The notes under the pieces are model-generated. The model was given only the letters and a program-made list of their open reading frames with translations, had not been told where the DNA came from and made no database searches. From positions 124,001-188,000 of the forward strand of contig NZ_JALDAY010000011.1 of the NCBI RefSeq assembly GCF_022698165.1: DNA of 64,000 bases, written 5' to 3'. Made by a program: the position numbers and the translations under genes. Each line of letters starts with the position of its first letter. Position 1 is the first letter of the stretch. Origin of the DNA: Streptomyces cylindrosporus (lineage in GTDB: Bacteria > Actinomycetota > Actinomycetes > Streptomycetales > Streptomycetaceae). Positions 25,001 to 32,764 of the stretch are shown one piece after another.

Positions 25001-25387
25001 TCACAGCCGCAGCCCCACCAGACCCGCCACCGTCCCCGCCGACGCCAGGACCGTCAGCAACGCCTGGGAGTCGGTGAGGAGTTCGCGGAGGCGTTCGCGG
25101 CGGGTCGGGGTGGCCTGGCCCGTGGTCGTGAGTTCCGTCTCCGTCTCCGCCAGCGCCTCGTCCAGAGCCACCGTCTGCTCACTGCTGCGAACCTTCTCCC
25201 GAAGGTCGGCCCGGAGATCGCGCACGGCCTTCAGCAACTCAGCCGCGGAATCGTCGAGTTGCCCGGCCCCGCCATGGTGCACGTGATGGCTCTCGGCACG
25301 CGCATGGCTGCCCACGGCGAACGTGTTGTTCCCCGAGATGTTCCCGAAGTTGACACTCGGCTCACGCCCCGCCGACTCACTGCCCAT
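25001..25387 (-). CDS. Small tail-anchored protein with a TFAVGSHA motif
   Basis: I do not recognise a named family. The 128-aa product has an N-terminal Asn/Gly-rich stretch (VNFGNISGNNTFAVGSHARA), a His-rich link, a predicted coiled coil (ELLKAVRDLRADLREKV onward), and a C-terminal hydrophobic segment (LLTVLASAGTVAGLVGL). ATG 25387 lies 11 bases inside the end of the upstream membrane-protein gene, so the two are coupled. That upstream protein ends in nearly the same motif (VNIGRIEGSTFAVGSHASA). Shared short motifs in adjacent genes suggest the two proteins associate, possibly by beta-stacking. Confidence 0.75.
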   Translation of the reverse strand: MGSESAGREPSVNFGNISGNNTFAVGSHARAESHHVHHGGAGQLDDSAAELLKAVRDLRADLREKVRSSEQTVALDEALAETETELTTTGQATPTRRERLRELLTDSQALLTVLASAGTVAGLVGLRL

Positions 25388-27158
25388 CACTCGCCGCTCC
25401 CTTCGACGGCCCCGCGCCGCCCGAGACATTGGTGGAGGCGGCGGACGCATGGCTGCCCACCGCGAAGGTCGACCCCTCGATCCGGCCGATGTTCACGTCC
25501 CCGTTGCTGATGTTCACGACCTTCTGCACGAACTCCCCGGTCTCGTAACCGGATTCGGCGAGCGCGATCCGCACACCGTTCGCCACCCGGTCCTGCACGC
25601 TCTTCAGATACCGCCGTACGTCCATCTCCTGGAACGTCGACCCGACCGCCACCGAGCCCAACTCGCGCACGGACAAGGCCGGCCCGTCCGGCAGCGCCCC
25701 CGCGTATCCCCCGGTCAGCAGCCGCCATACGTACACGGCACCCCGCCCGAGCTGGGCCAGCGCCCGCCCCGCCGACCCCGGCACCAGCGTGGCCGCCCCG
25801 GCCGCCTTGCCGAGCGCGTTGTTGTTCCGGAACCGGTGCGCCGTACGGTCCGCGTCCTTGAAGTCCGAACGCACCGGCGTCAGCACATGCGGCGCGATCT
25901 CCAGCATCAGCATCCGCCCCTGCGTGTGGATCCGCACGAAGACCGTGACGACCAGCTCCTCCTCCCAGCCCCCGACCCGGATGCGCAGGAAGTGCCGCCG
26001 CTTCTCGGCACCTTCCTCGACCGCCCGCGCCCGGTGCTCCTCGAAGGCCTGCTGGTTGTACGGCGCCTGCTCGCGGCTGAGCAGCCCCTCGGCCGGCAGG
26101 AACACGCACTCGTCGATCTCCAGCCACCGCAGCCGGTCACGCACGCCCTGCCCCGCGAACTCGGCCGGGATGCGCAGCTGTTCGAGCAGCGGCCGGACCC
26201 GCTCCAGGATGGCCCGGTTGCTGAGCGGCTGCTGCTTCTTCAGCTCGTCCGGGCGCAGTTCGACGGCGAGCACCCACGTGTCGTACGCCGCTCCGGCCCC
26301 GCAGAACGGCCGTGCCTCGTGGTACATGATCAGCGGCGCGTGCTGCTCGGCCCGGATGCGCTGCTTGAGCCGCTGGAAACGGTGGTTGTCGGCCTGCTCG
26401 GCGGGGTCACCTGCAGCGTCCGGGAAGCGCTGCGCGGAGAGCTCGGCGGCCAGCGCCCGGCTGAACTGGTTGCGCTGCGCGTGCACGCACCAACCGATCA
26501 GCGCGAACACGGCGAGCGTGATCCAGGCCTGCCAGGGGTGGACGGCACCGGCGATGTCGCTGGGCCCCGGCACCAGGTCGCTGACGCTGTCCGGGCCGGA
26601 GGAGTACGGGTCGTAGGGGTCGTACGAGGAGTCGTACGACGAACTGCTGTACCCGGAACCGCTGTCCGAACCGCCCCCGAAGGCGGCCATGACGGTGACG
26701 ACGAACAGGAAGGTGAAGAAGGCGCGGCCGCTCCAGCGGAACAGGAACGCGAAGATCCGCCGGTACAGCGGCGGTTGCTCCGCTCGCCCCCTGATCCAGG
26801 GCGCGAGCGCGAGATAGAAGCTCGGCCCGAGGAAGAGCAGCAACAGGCCCCCGCTCAGGGGTACGCCGACCACCCACAGGCCGATGATCGCGCCGGCCCA
26901 CATCAGCTCCTGGCGGCGGGCGCGCAGGGCGTGGGCGAGGACGCGGGCCGCGTCGAAGCCGAGCGAGGGCGCGACGATCCGCTGCTCGTTGAGGTGGAGC
27001 TCCTCGATGACGCGGTCGCGGTAACCGGAGTCCAGATAGGTGCCCGCGCACAGCAGCCGGGTGGCCTCACTGGCGTGCGGCGGTGCGGGCGGCGCGGCGG
27101 GCGGGGCCCCGGAGGGCGTCGACGGCTGTGGTTGCTGTGGCACGAATGCGGTGCTCAC
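25377..27158 (-). CDS. Multi-pass membrane protein with a C-terminal TFAVGSHA motif
   Basis: The 593-aa protein has a Pro-rich N-terminus, hydrophobic segments at roughly residues 85-120 (MWAGAIIGLWVVGVPLSGG), 140-160 (FFTFLFVVTVMAAFGG) and 205-225 (AWITLAVFALIGWCV), a Tyr/Ser/Asp-rich insert between them, and a long cytoplasmic C-terminal part (ADNHRFQRLKQRIRAEQHAP, HTQGRMLMLEIAPHVLTPV). It ends with the motif shared with the next gene. The GTG start at 27158 follows GGGGG. No catalytic motif is evident. Homologs are, as far as I recall, annotated only as hypothetical in Streptomyces. Confidence 0.8.
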   Translation of the reverse strand: MSTAFVPQQPQPSTPSGAPPAAPPAPPHASEATRLLCAGTYLDSGYRDRVIEELHLNEQRIVAPSLGFDAARVLAHALRARRQELMWAGAIIGLWVVGVPLSGGLLLLFLGPSFYLALAPWIRGRAEQPPLYRRIFAFLFRWSGRAFFTFLFVVTVMAAFGGGSDSGSGYSSSSYDSSYDPYDPYSSGPDSVSDLVPGPSDIAGAVHPWQAWITLAVFALIGWCVHAQRNQFSRALAAELSAQRFPDAAGDPAEQADNHRFQRLKQRIRAEQHAPLIMYHEARPFCGAGAAYDTWVLAVELRPDELKKQQPLSNRAILERVRPLLEQLRIPAEFAGQGVRDRLRWLEIDECVFLPAEGLLSREQAPYNQQAFEEHRARAVEEGAEKRRHFLRIRVGGWEEELVVTVFVRIHTQGRMLMLEIAPHVLTPVRSDFKDADRTAHRFRNNNALGKAAGAATLVPGSAGRALAQLGRGAVYVWRLLTGGYAGALPDGPALSVRELGSVAVGSTFQEMDVRRYLKSVQDRVANGVRIALAESGYETGEFVQKVVNISNGDVNIGRIEGSTFAVGSHASAASTNVSGGAGPSKGAASDGQ

Positions 27159-27186
27159 GCCAATCCCCCGATGCGTGGAAAGTTCC

Positions 27187-27208
27187 TTGTCATACGTTCA
27201 GTTGACAA
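27187..27208. promoter_or_regulatory. Inverted repeat TTGTCA-N10-TGACAA
   Basis: The two exact half-sites lie in the gap between the divergent membrane-protein gene (27158) and the MarR-GNAT gene (27332). They resemble in sequence the GTCAAAG/CTTTGAC half-sites of the palindrome at 27310. The right half overlaps a TTGACA hexamer that could serve as a -35 box. Confidence 0.4.
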
Positions 27209-27309
27209 ACCATCAGCATAGAGCGACGAGTGGGGGCGGCGATACCGGAATGCCCGGAGGTGAGGGTGTGGAAGCTATGCGCCCCGTCTCCACTGGACCT
27301 CCCAGAATC

Positions 27310-27327
27310 CTTTGACTAAAGTCAAAG
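27310..27327. promoter_or_regulatory. Perfect palindrome CTTTGACTAAAGTCAAAG directly before the MarR-GNAT gene
   Basis: The 7-4-7 inverted repeat ends four bases before the ATG at 27332. It fits the short A/T-flanked palindromes bound by MarR-family dimers. Its position would block transcription start or a leaderless mRNA, consistent with self-repression. Confidence 0.65.
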
Positions 27328-27331
27328 AACT

Positions 27332-28243
27332 ATGGAGACCGAATCCGTACCGGCGGCACAGGTCGCGGCCCTGCGCCGTTTCAACCGCTACTTCACGCGC
27401 CGTATCGGGGCCCTCGACGACCACTACCTCGGCCAGAACCGCCCGCTCGGCGAGGCCCGCCTGCTGTTCGAGATCGCCGAGAGCCCGGGCGGGGTGTCCC
27501 TGCGCGACCTCCGGGGCCGCCTGGGCCTGGACGCCGGCTACCTCAGCCGCATGGCCAAGGCCCTGGAGAGCCAGGGCCTGGTCCGCCTCAGCGCGCACCC
27601 CGAAGACAACCGCCTCCGCATGATCGAAACGACCCCGACCGGGCTCACCGAGGTCAAGGAACAGAACCGCCGCGCCAACGCCCTCGCCGCGGGCCTCCTG
27701 GACACCCTCACCCCCGCCCAGCGCGACCAGCTCATCGAGGCGATGACGACATCCCAGCGCCTTCTCCGCCTGGCCGCGATCACCGTCGAACGAGTCGACG
27801 CCGCCACCCCGGACGCCCGCGCCTGCCTGGACGCCTACGCGGCCGACATCGACGCCCGCTTCCCCGAGGGCTTCGACAAGTCCGACCTGGTGAGCCCGGA
27901 GGAGGTCTCGGGCGAGGCAGGCGCGTTCTACGTGGCGTACGAGGAGGCCCGCCCGATCGCGTGCGGGGCGCTGCGCCGCCTGGAGCAGGGCGTGGGCGAG
28001 ATCCGCCACGTATGGGTCCACGAGCAGGCCCGCCGCCTGGGCCTGGCCCGCCGCATCCTGGAAGCACTGGAGCAAGAGGCCCTAACCCGAGGCCTCACGG
28101 TCGTACGCCTGGACACCCACGCCACCCTGACAGAGGCCCAGGCGATGTACCGGGCATGCGGCTACACAGAGATCCCCCCGTACGTGAATCACGTATATGC
28201 CGATCACTGGTTCGAGAAACAGCTGAACAACGCGCCCCGATAG
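27332..28243 (+). CDS. MarR-family regulator fused to a GNAT acetyltransferase
   Basis: The 303-aa protein has an N-terminal MarR winged helix (GVSLRDLRGRLGLDAGYLSRM, PEDNRLRMIETTPTG) and a C-terminal GNAT domain (residues about 185-295) with EIRHVWVHEQARRLGLARRIL as the acetyl-CoA-binding stretch and AQAMYRACGYTEIPPY. This fusion is widespread in Streptomyces; the acetyl acceptor is unknown. ATG 27332 stands four bases after a perfect palindrome, which suggests autoregulation. The stop codon is in the loop of a strong hairpin. Confidence 0.92.
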   Translation: METESVPAAQVAALRRFNRYFTRRIGALDDHYLGQNRPLGEARLLFEIAESPGGVSLRDLRGRLGLDAGYLSRMAKALESQGLVRLSAHPEDNRLRMIETTPTGLTEVKEQNRRANALAAGLLDTLTPAQRDQLIEAMTTSQRLLRLAAITVERVDAATPDARACLDAYAADIDARFPEGFDKSDLVSPEEVSGEAGAFYVAYEEARPIACGALRRLEQGVGEIRHVWVHEQARRLGLARRILEALEQEALTRGLTVVRLDTHATLTEAQAMYRACGYTEIPPYVNHVYADHWFEKQLNNAPR

Positions 28244-28285
28244 GGGCGCGGGGAACTGCGCGACCAGCCACAACAAACCGGCAGA
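28231..28285 (+). terminator. Hairpin over the stop codon plus a dispersed Streptomyces repeat
   Basis: CGCGCCCC (28231-28238) pairs with GGGGCGCG (28243-28250) around a GATA loop that includes the first bases of the TAG stop. The following GGGGAACTGCGCGACCAGCC is a sequence I recall as recurring after many genes in Streptomyces genomes. It probably ends transcription of the MarR-GNAT gene. There is no T-tract, as is usual in this genus. Confidence 0.65.
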
Positions 28286-28297
28286 CTGCGACGAACC

Positions 28298-29266
28298 CTA
28301 ACCCCCACCCCCTGCCCAGTCGGCCAAAACTTCCCGCACCGCCCCCCGCAACCACGCATGCGCCGGATCCGCATCGTGCCGCGGATGCCAGGCCAGCCCC
28401 AGCCGCAGCGGCGGAAGCGGAAGCGGCACCTCGAAGGTGACCAGACCCAGGTGGGCCACCAACGGCAGCGTCCACGAGCTGACCAGCCCGACCAGATCGG
28501 TGTCCCGTACCACGAAGAGCGACGCGGGGAACGTGCCGACGGACCCCACCACCCGCCGCGTCAGGCCGAGTTCGGCCAGAGCCGTGTCGACGGGCCCGTG
28601 CAGCTTGCCCCGTCGAGACACGATCAAGTGATCGGCCTCCGTGGCGAACCGCTCCGGCGTCAACTCGCCCTCCAGCAGCGGATGCCCGGACCGCACGATG
28701 CCCATCATCCGGTCCACGTACAGCGACTCCACGTGCACCTCGGGCGCCACCGTGTCCACGACCCCCACCTCCAGGTCGGCGGTCCCCTCGCGCAGGAACG
28801 GCGCGTCCACGTGGCTCTCGGACAGGAACCGGACACGGATGCCGGGCGCCTCGGCGGCGGCGCGCGCGAAGAGCGCGGGGCCGCACACGGCGGCGATCGC
28901 GTCGTGGCCGAGAATCGTCAGGGTGCGCCGCACGGTGCGCAGGTCCGCGTCCCGCCCCGGCGCGAACAACGCCCGCGCCCTTTCCACCACCGCACTCACC
29001 TCGGCCCGCACGGCCAGCGCATGCGGCGTTGGCACCATCTGCCGCCCGGCCCGCACCAGCACCGGATCGCCCAGCGCCTTGCGGATCCGCCCGAGCGTGC
29101 GGCTCATCGCCGGCTCGGACAGGTGCAGCCGCCGCGCCGCCCCGCCCACGCTCTGCTCCTCCAGCAGCACGTCCAAGGCGACCAGCAGATTCAGATCCAT
29201 CCCCACCGGACCACCCACCGGACCACCCGCCGAACTGCCCGGATTCCCGGATTGCGTCACACGCAT
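28298..29266 (-). CDS. LysR-family transcriptional regulator
   Basis: This 322-aa regulator has the LysR helix-turn-helix (SVGGAARRLHLSEPAMSRTLGRIRKALGDP) and a periplasmic-binding-like effector domain (DAIAAVCGPALFARA onward). The ATG at 29266 has AAGGGG just upstream; ATG 29200 (MDLNLLVALDVLL) is equally plausible and matches the usual family N-terminus. The intervening 22 codons are Gly/Pro repeats. It is divergent from an MFS exporter gene, and the shared promoter contains a T-N11-A box, so control of the exporter is likely. Confidence 0.9.
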   Translation of the reverse strand: MRVTQSGNPGSSAGGPVGGPVGMDLNLLVALDVLLEEQSVGGAARRLHLSEPAMSRTLGRIRKALGDPVLVRAGRQMVPTPHALAVRAEVSAVVERARALFAPGRDADLRTVRRTLTILGHDAIAAVCGPALFARAAAEAPGIRVRFLSESHVDAPFLREGTADLEVGVVDTVAPEVHVESLYVDRMMGIVRSGHPLLEGELTPERFATEADHLIVSRRGKLHGPVDTALAELGLTRRVVGSVGTFPASLFVVRDTDLVGLVSSWTLPLVAHLGLVTFEVPLPLPPLRLGLAWHPRHDADPAHAWLRGAVREVLADWAGGGG

Positions 29267-29273
29267 CGTCCCC

Positions 29274-29287
29274 TTGCAAAGCTTGCA
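29274..29287. promoter_or_regulatory. LysR-type T-N11-A box in the LysR/MFS promoter region
   Basis: The 11-base core GCAAAGCTTGC (29276-29286) is an interrupted inverted repeat flanked by T at 29275 and A at 29287. It lies 8 bases upstream of the LysR start and about 100 bases before the MFS start. Pattern match only. Confidence 0.4.
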
Positions 29288-29384
29288 CTGGAGTCAAGGA
29301 CCGACCCGAGCCTACGGTGACAGGGCATCCCACACCAGCCACCGAACTCCCACCGAGCTCCCATCGACTTCCCCCGGAGGAGCC

Positions 29385-30788
29385 ATGCCCTCGCACGCCC
29401 TGAAACGGTCGACCCTGCTCGCGTTGTGCGCCTGCGTCCTCGTCGCGCAGTCCATGGTCGCCGCCATCAACCTCCTCATCCCCCAGCTGAGTTCGTCCTC
29501 TCTCCACCCCTCGCACACCGAGATCCTGTGGACCGTCGACGCGTACGTCATCGTCTTCGCGTCCCTCCTGATCCCGGCCGGCGCACTCGGCGACCGCCAC
29601 GGCCGCAAGGGCGCCCTCCTCACCGGCCTCGCCCTCTTCGCCGCGGGCGCCGCCACCAGCGCCCTCGCCACCGGCCCCGCCCTCCTCATCGCCGGCCGGG
29701 GCGTCTCCGGCGCGGGCGCGGCCCTGATCACCCCGGCCACCATGTCGATCCTCATCCGCCTCGCCGGTCCCGAGCGCCGCGCCCAGGCCATGGCCTCCTG
29801 GACGCTCGCGATCGGCCTGGGCGGCATGTTCGGCAACCTCGGCGGCGGTCTCGTCGGCCAATTCCTCACCTGGCGCGCCCTGTTCGCCGCGATGGTCCCA
29901 CTGGCCGCGCTGCTCGCCCTCGCCGTGGCGCTCACCACCCCGCGCACGGAACGCGCCCCGGCCAACCACCCCGACCCCCTCGGCACCCTCCTGCTCACCG
30001 CGGCCCTGGTCGCCGTCCTCTTCGCGGTCATCGAAGGCCCCACCTACGGCTGGACCTCCGCCCGCATCCTGTCCGCCCTCGCCGCGGGCGCCCTCCTCGC
30101 CGCCGCCTTCACCCGCCACGCCCTCCGCTCCCGCACCCCCCTCTTCGACCCGCGCGTCTTCAAGTCCCCCCGCCTGCGCGCCGCTTCCCTCGGCATGGCC
30201 ACCGGCTTCTTCGGCCTGTTCGCCCTCTTCTTCGTCAACTCCCAGTACCTGCAGGACGTGAAGGGTTACGACCCCGCCGTCACCGGCGTCGCGATCGTGC
30301 CGCTGATCGTCGGCATGGCGCTCGTCCCGAAGCTGGCGGCACGCTGGGCCGCGCACCCGCGCCCGGTGATCGGCGCCGGGCTCGCCCTGATCGGCCTGGG
30401 CCTGCTCGGCGCGTCCACCGCGAACGCGGGCACGCCCTACCCGGCGTACGCCTGCTGGCTGTTGGTGATCTCGGTCGGCACCGGCCTGTCCATGCCCGCG
30501 CTCACGATGGGCGTGGTCACCTCGCTCCCCGCCCACCAGGCGGGCCTCGGCTCCGGTCTCGGCACCTCGGCCCGCGAGGTCGGCGCGGCGCTCGGCGTCG
30601 CGGTCGCCGGCACGGTCCTCGCCTCCCACCCGGACCTCGCCCACGGGATGGGCCCGGCCCTGCGCACGGTGGCCCTGCTGGTCCTGGCGGCGACGGCGGT
30701 GGTCGTGGCGGGCTACCGCGACAACGCGGAGTCGCGCACTATCGCGTCGAGCCAGAAACGCGTACTATCGCGTTCGGGCCGTTCGTGA
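29385..30788 (+). CDS. MFS exporter, DHA2 (EmrB/QacA-like) family
   Basis: The 467-aa integral membrane protein shows the MFS motif A loop GALGDRHGRKGALLTG after helix 2 and about 14 hydrophobic segments, as in the 14-helix drug:H+ antiporters (TVDAYVIVFASLLIPAGAL, WTLAIGLGGMFGNLGGGLVG). ATG 29385 follows CCGGAGGAGCC; the much longer open frame upstream overlaps the LysR gene and was rejected. The substrate is unknown. The last 20 codons contain two operator-like palindromes, so the end of the gene may double as the promoter region of the next gene. Confidence 0.9.
   Translation: MPSHALKRSTLLALCACVLVAQSMVAAINLLIPQLSSSSLHPSHTEILWTVDAYVIVFASLLIPAGALGDRHGRKGALLTGLALFAAGAATSALATGPALLIAGRGVSGAGAALITPATMSILIRLAGPERRAQAMASWTLAIGLGGMFGNLGGGLVGQFLTWRALFAAMVPLAALLALAVALTTPRTERAPANHPDPLGTLLLTAALVAVLFAVIEGPTYGWTSARILSALAAGALLAAAFTRHALRSRTPLFDPRVFKSPRLRAASLGMATGFFGLFALFFVNSQYLQDVKGYDPAVTGVAIVPLIVGMALVPKLAARWAAHPRPVIGAGLALIGLGLLGASTANAGTPYPAYACWLLVISVGTGLSMPALTMGVVTSLPAHQAGLGSGLGTSAREVGAALGVAVAGTVLASHPDLAHGMGPALRTVALLVLAATAVVVAGYRDNAESRTIASSQKRVLSRSGRS
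30733..30774. promoter_or_regulatory. Two operator-like copies of CGCGYACTATCGCG
   Basis: CGCGCACTATCGCG (30733-30746) and the perfect 6-6-6 palindrome AACGCGTACTATCGCGTT (30757-30774) lie in the last codons of the MFS gene, 75 bp before the flavoprotein start. Two near-identical palindromes 25 bp apart look like a repressor site pair for the downstream gene. Confidence 0.5.
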
Positions 30789-30848
30789 AAATCCCTCGGC
30801 GAATCCCAACTGCCCCCACTCGTCCCCGAGTTCCCCTGGAGCATCCCC

Positions 30849-31544
30849 ATGCCTCCGACTCTCCTGGACCCGGTCCTGGATCTGCTGATGCTGCGCGGCA
30901 CGGTCACCGAGGCCGAGCCGATCGCCGCCCGGATGCGCCGGCTGCGCATCGAGGACGACTCGCTGGCCGGCCTGACCGTCCGCCCTGGACAGCAGGTGCG
31001 GGTGCTGGTCGCGGGCAGCCTGACCCGTCGTACGTACTCGATCTGGCGCTACGACCCCTCCGGCGCGGTCGAGTTGTGCGTGCTGGACCACAACGGGGCG
31101 GGTCCGGGCGCCCGTTGGGGCCGTGAGGTCGAGGTGGGCGAGCGGGTCCGGCTGGGCAGGCCGGAGGGGTCGTTCACGCTCCGGCCCGAGGCCGCACACC
31201 ATGTCTTCGTCGGCGAGGAGACCGCCTCGGTGGCCTTCGGGCCGATGCTCGCGGCGCTGCCGCCGGGGGCGCGGATCTCGGGCTGCGTGGAGACGGAGTC
31301 GGCCGCCGACCGTCTGCCCCTCGCCCACGCCGACCGCCTCAACTGGCTGACCAGGGGCGCCACTTCACTCCCCGAGGCGATACGGCTGCTGCCCCCGGCG
31401 CCGGACGGCGGGATCGCCTACGTCGCGGGCGAGGCGCGCACCGTACAGCAGGTGAAGCAGGTGCTCGTCCGGGAGGCGGGGTGGGACCGGCGGTCGGTGC
31501 TCACCAAGCCGTTCTGGACACCCGGCAAGCGCGGCCTCGAATAG
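30849..31544 (+). CDS. Siderophore-interacting FAD-binding protein
   Basis: The 231-aa protein has the FAD-binding RRTYSIW motif (about residues 61-67), the VGEETASVAFGPML block and the C-terminal SIP domain YVAGEARTVQQVKQVLVREAGW ending in KPFWTPGK. SIP-family reductases release iron from ferric siderophores using NAD(P)H; other members serve other electron-transfer roles. ATG 30849 follows TGGAGC. It is downstream of the MFS gene, separated by a pair of operator-like palindromes, so it is probably separately controlled. No siderophore biosynthesis genes are visible here. Confidence 0.82.
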   Translation: MPPTLLDPVLDLLMLRGTVTEAEPIAARMRRLRIEDDSLAGLTVRPGQQVRVLVAGSLTRRTYSIWRYDPSGAVELCVLDHNGAGPGARWGREVEVGERVRLGRPEGSFTLRPEAAHHVFVGEETASVAFGPMLAALPPGARISGCVETESAADRLPLAHADRLNWLTRGATSLPEAIRLLPPAPDGGIAYVAGEARTVQQVKQVLVREAGWDRRSVLTKPFWTPGKRGLE

Positions 31545-31550
31545 CGGAGG

Positions 31551-32597
31551 CTAGGTGCACTGCGCGCCCGACGGGCAGAAGTACCGCACCGCCATCCGCA
31601 GCGGATCCCGCACCTGCTCGGGGTCCAGGTCCGCCGAGCCGCTGGAGCGGATCGCGTACAGGGTGCCGTCGGCGGCCTCGAAGCGGTGGTCGATGACCTG
31701 GCGGGTGCCCTTGTCCGAGTCGTCGTAGAGGTAGGAAAGCTCGGCCCAGGTGTCGCCGTGGTCGCGTTCGACGACCTGGTAGCCGGGCTGCTTCGCGAAG
31801 CCGAAGCCCGGGTCGGTCTCGGCGAGGGTCAGGGACTCGTACGGCGTGGACTCCGTGACCTCGAAGATCTGCAGCTGGCGGCCGTCGTCGGGCGAGTCGT
31901 AGAAGACGACCGGCGCGAGCTTGCCCTGTTTCTCGCGGCGGGTCCAGCCGTCGGGGACGTCGATCGCGTAGCCGACGGGGTCCTGGGCGGTCTCGTAGCC
32001 GGGCGCCGCGGAGTGGGCGACGAGCGTCGAGCCGGTGGCGGTCGTGGTCGCGGACGCGGTGGCGGACGGGGTCGTCGGCGGCGGCGAGGTGGGCGGCGAC
32101 GAGGACCGCACGCTCGCGCCGGCCGTGGGACCCGCCTGGCCCCCGGTGCCGTGATCACGGGTGAGATACCAGGCACCGGCGCCCGTACCCCCGCCGATCA
32201 CGGCGACGAGCACGATCACGGCGAGCAGCCGCCCGGCACCGCGACGGGGTGCGGGGGGCGGTGGAGTGGGGCTCAGGGTGTACGGCGGTGCGGCAGGCGA
32301 GGTGTACGGCGGCGGGTACGCGGGGCCGGGCGGAGGCGCCTGGCCTGCGGTCGGCGGAGGCGTGGGACGCGGGCCGGGCGGGGGTGTTCCCCAGGGCGGG
32401 GGCGGGGTGCCGCCCGTGCGGGTCTCGGCCGATGCCCAGGGCGGCGGGGTCGTACCGCCCGTCTGGGTTTCCGCCGAGGCCCACGGCGGGGCCGCGCCCG
32501 TCTCGCCGTCGGACCAGGCGGCCCGGCCTCTCTCCTCGCTCGGCTCCCGCTCCGGGCCGGAACCCGAAGCCGCGTCGTACTTGTCCCGTGCACTCAT
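31551..32597 (-). CDS. Pro-rich single-pass membrane protein, paralog of 23220-24935
   Basis: The 348-aa protein starts with a charged Met-Ser-Ala-Arg region, then Pro/Gly-rich repeats (GGTTPPPWASAETQTGG-type), a transmembrane segment (LLAVIVLVAVIGGGTGAGAW) and an exported domain (GYAIDVPDGWTRREKQGKL, then RMAVRYFCPSGAQC) that parallels the C-terminal domain of the protein at 23220-24935 (FRIAVPEGWSRSSV, ALDWFCPPYTTC). Shared features include a VPxGWxR start and a final Phe-Cys-Pro. ATG 32597 has GGGGGG upstream. Function unknown. Confidence 0.8.
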   Translation of the reverse strand: MSARDKYDAASGSGPEREPSEERGRAAWSDGETGAAPPWASAETQTGGTTPPPWASAETRTGGTPPPPWGTPPPGPRPTPPPTAGQAPPPGPAYPPPYTSPAAPPYTLSPTPPPPAPRRGAGRLLAVIVLVAVIGGGTGAGAWYLTRDHGTGGQAGPTAGASVRSSSPPTSPPPTTPSATASATTTATGSTLVAHSAAPGYETAQDPVGYAIDVPDGWTRREKQGKLAPVVFYDSPDDGRQLQIFEVTESTPYESLTLAETDPGFGFAKQPGYQVVERDHGDTWAELSYLYDDSDKGTRQVIDHRFEAADGTLYAIRSSGSADLDPEQVRDPLRMAVRYFCPSGAQCT

Positions 32598-32764
32598 CAC
32601 GAACCCCCCGAATCACCCCACCGGGTACTGCTTCAGAAGGTAGCGGCCGAAACGGGAACAGGCCCCGTTCCGGCCGAAAACCGGAACAGGGCCCGTGCAC
32701 TCTCGTGACAGAGCCGTCGAGAACTCGCGGACGGAAATCGTCGGGAACTCCCGTGCGGGAGCCG

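Noticed and set aside
25323..27221. 632-codon open frame on the plus strand
   Set aside because: Antisense shadow of the membrane-protein gene with no domain.
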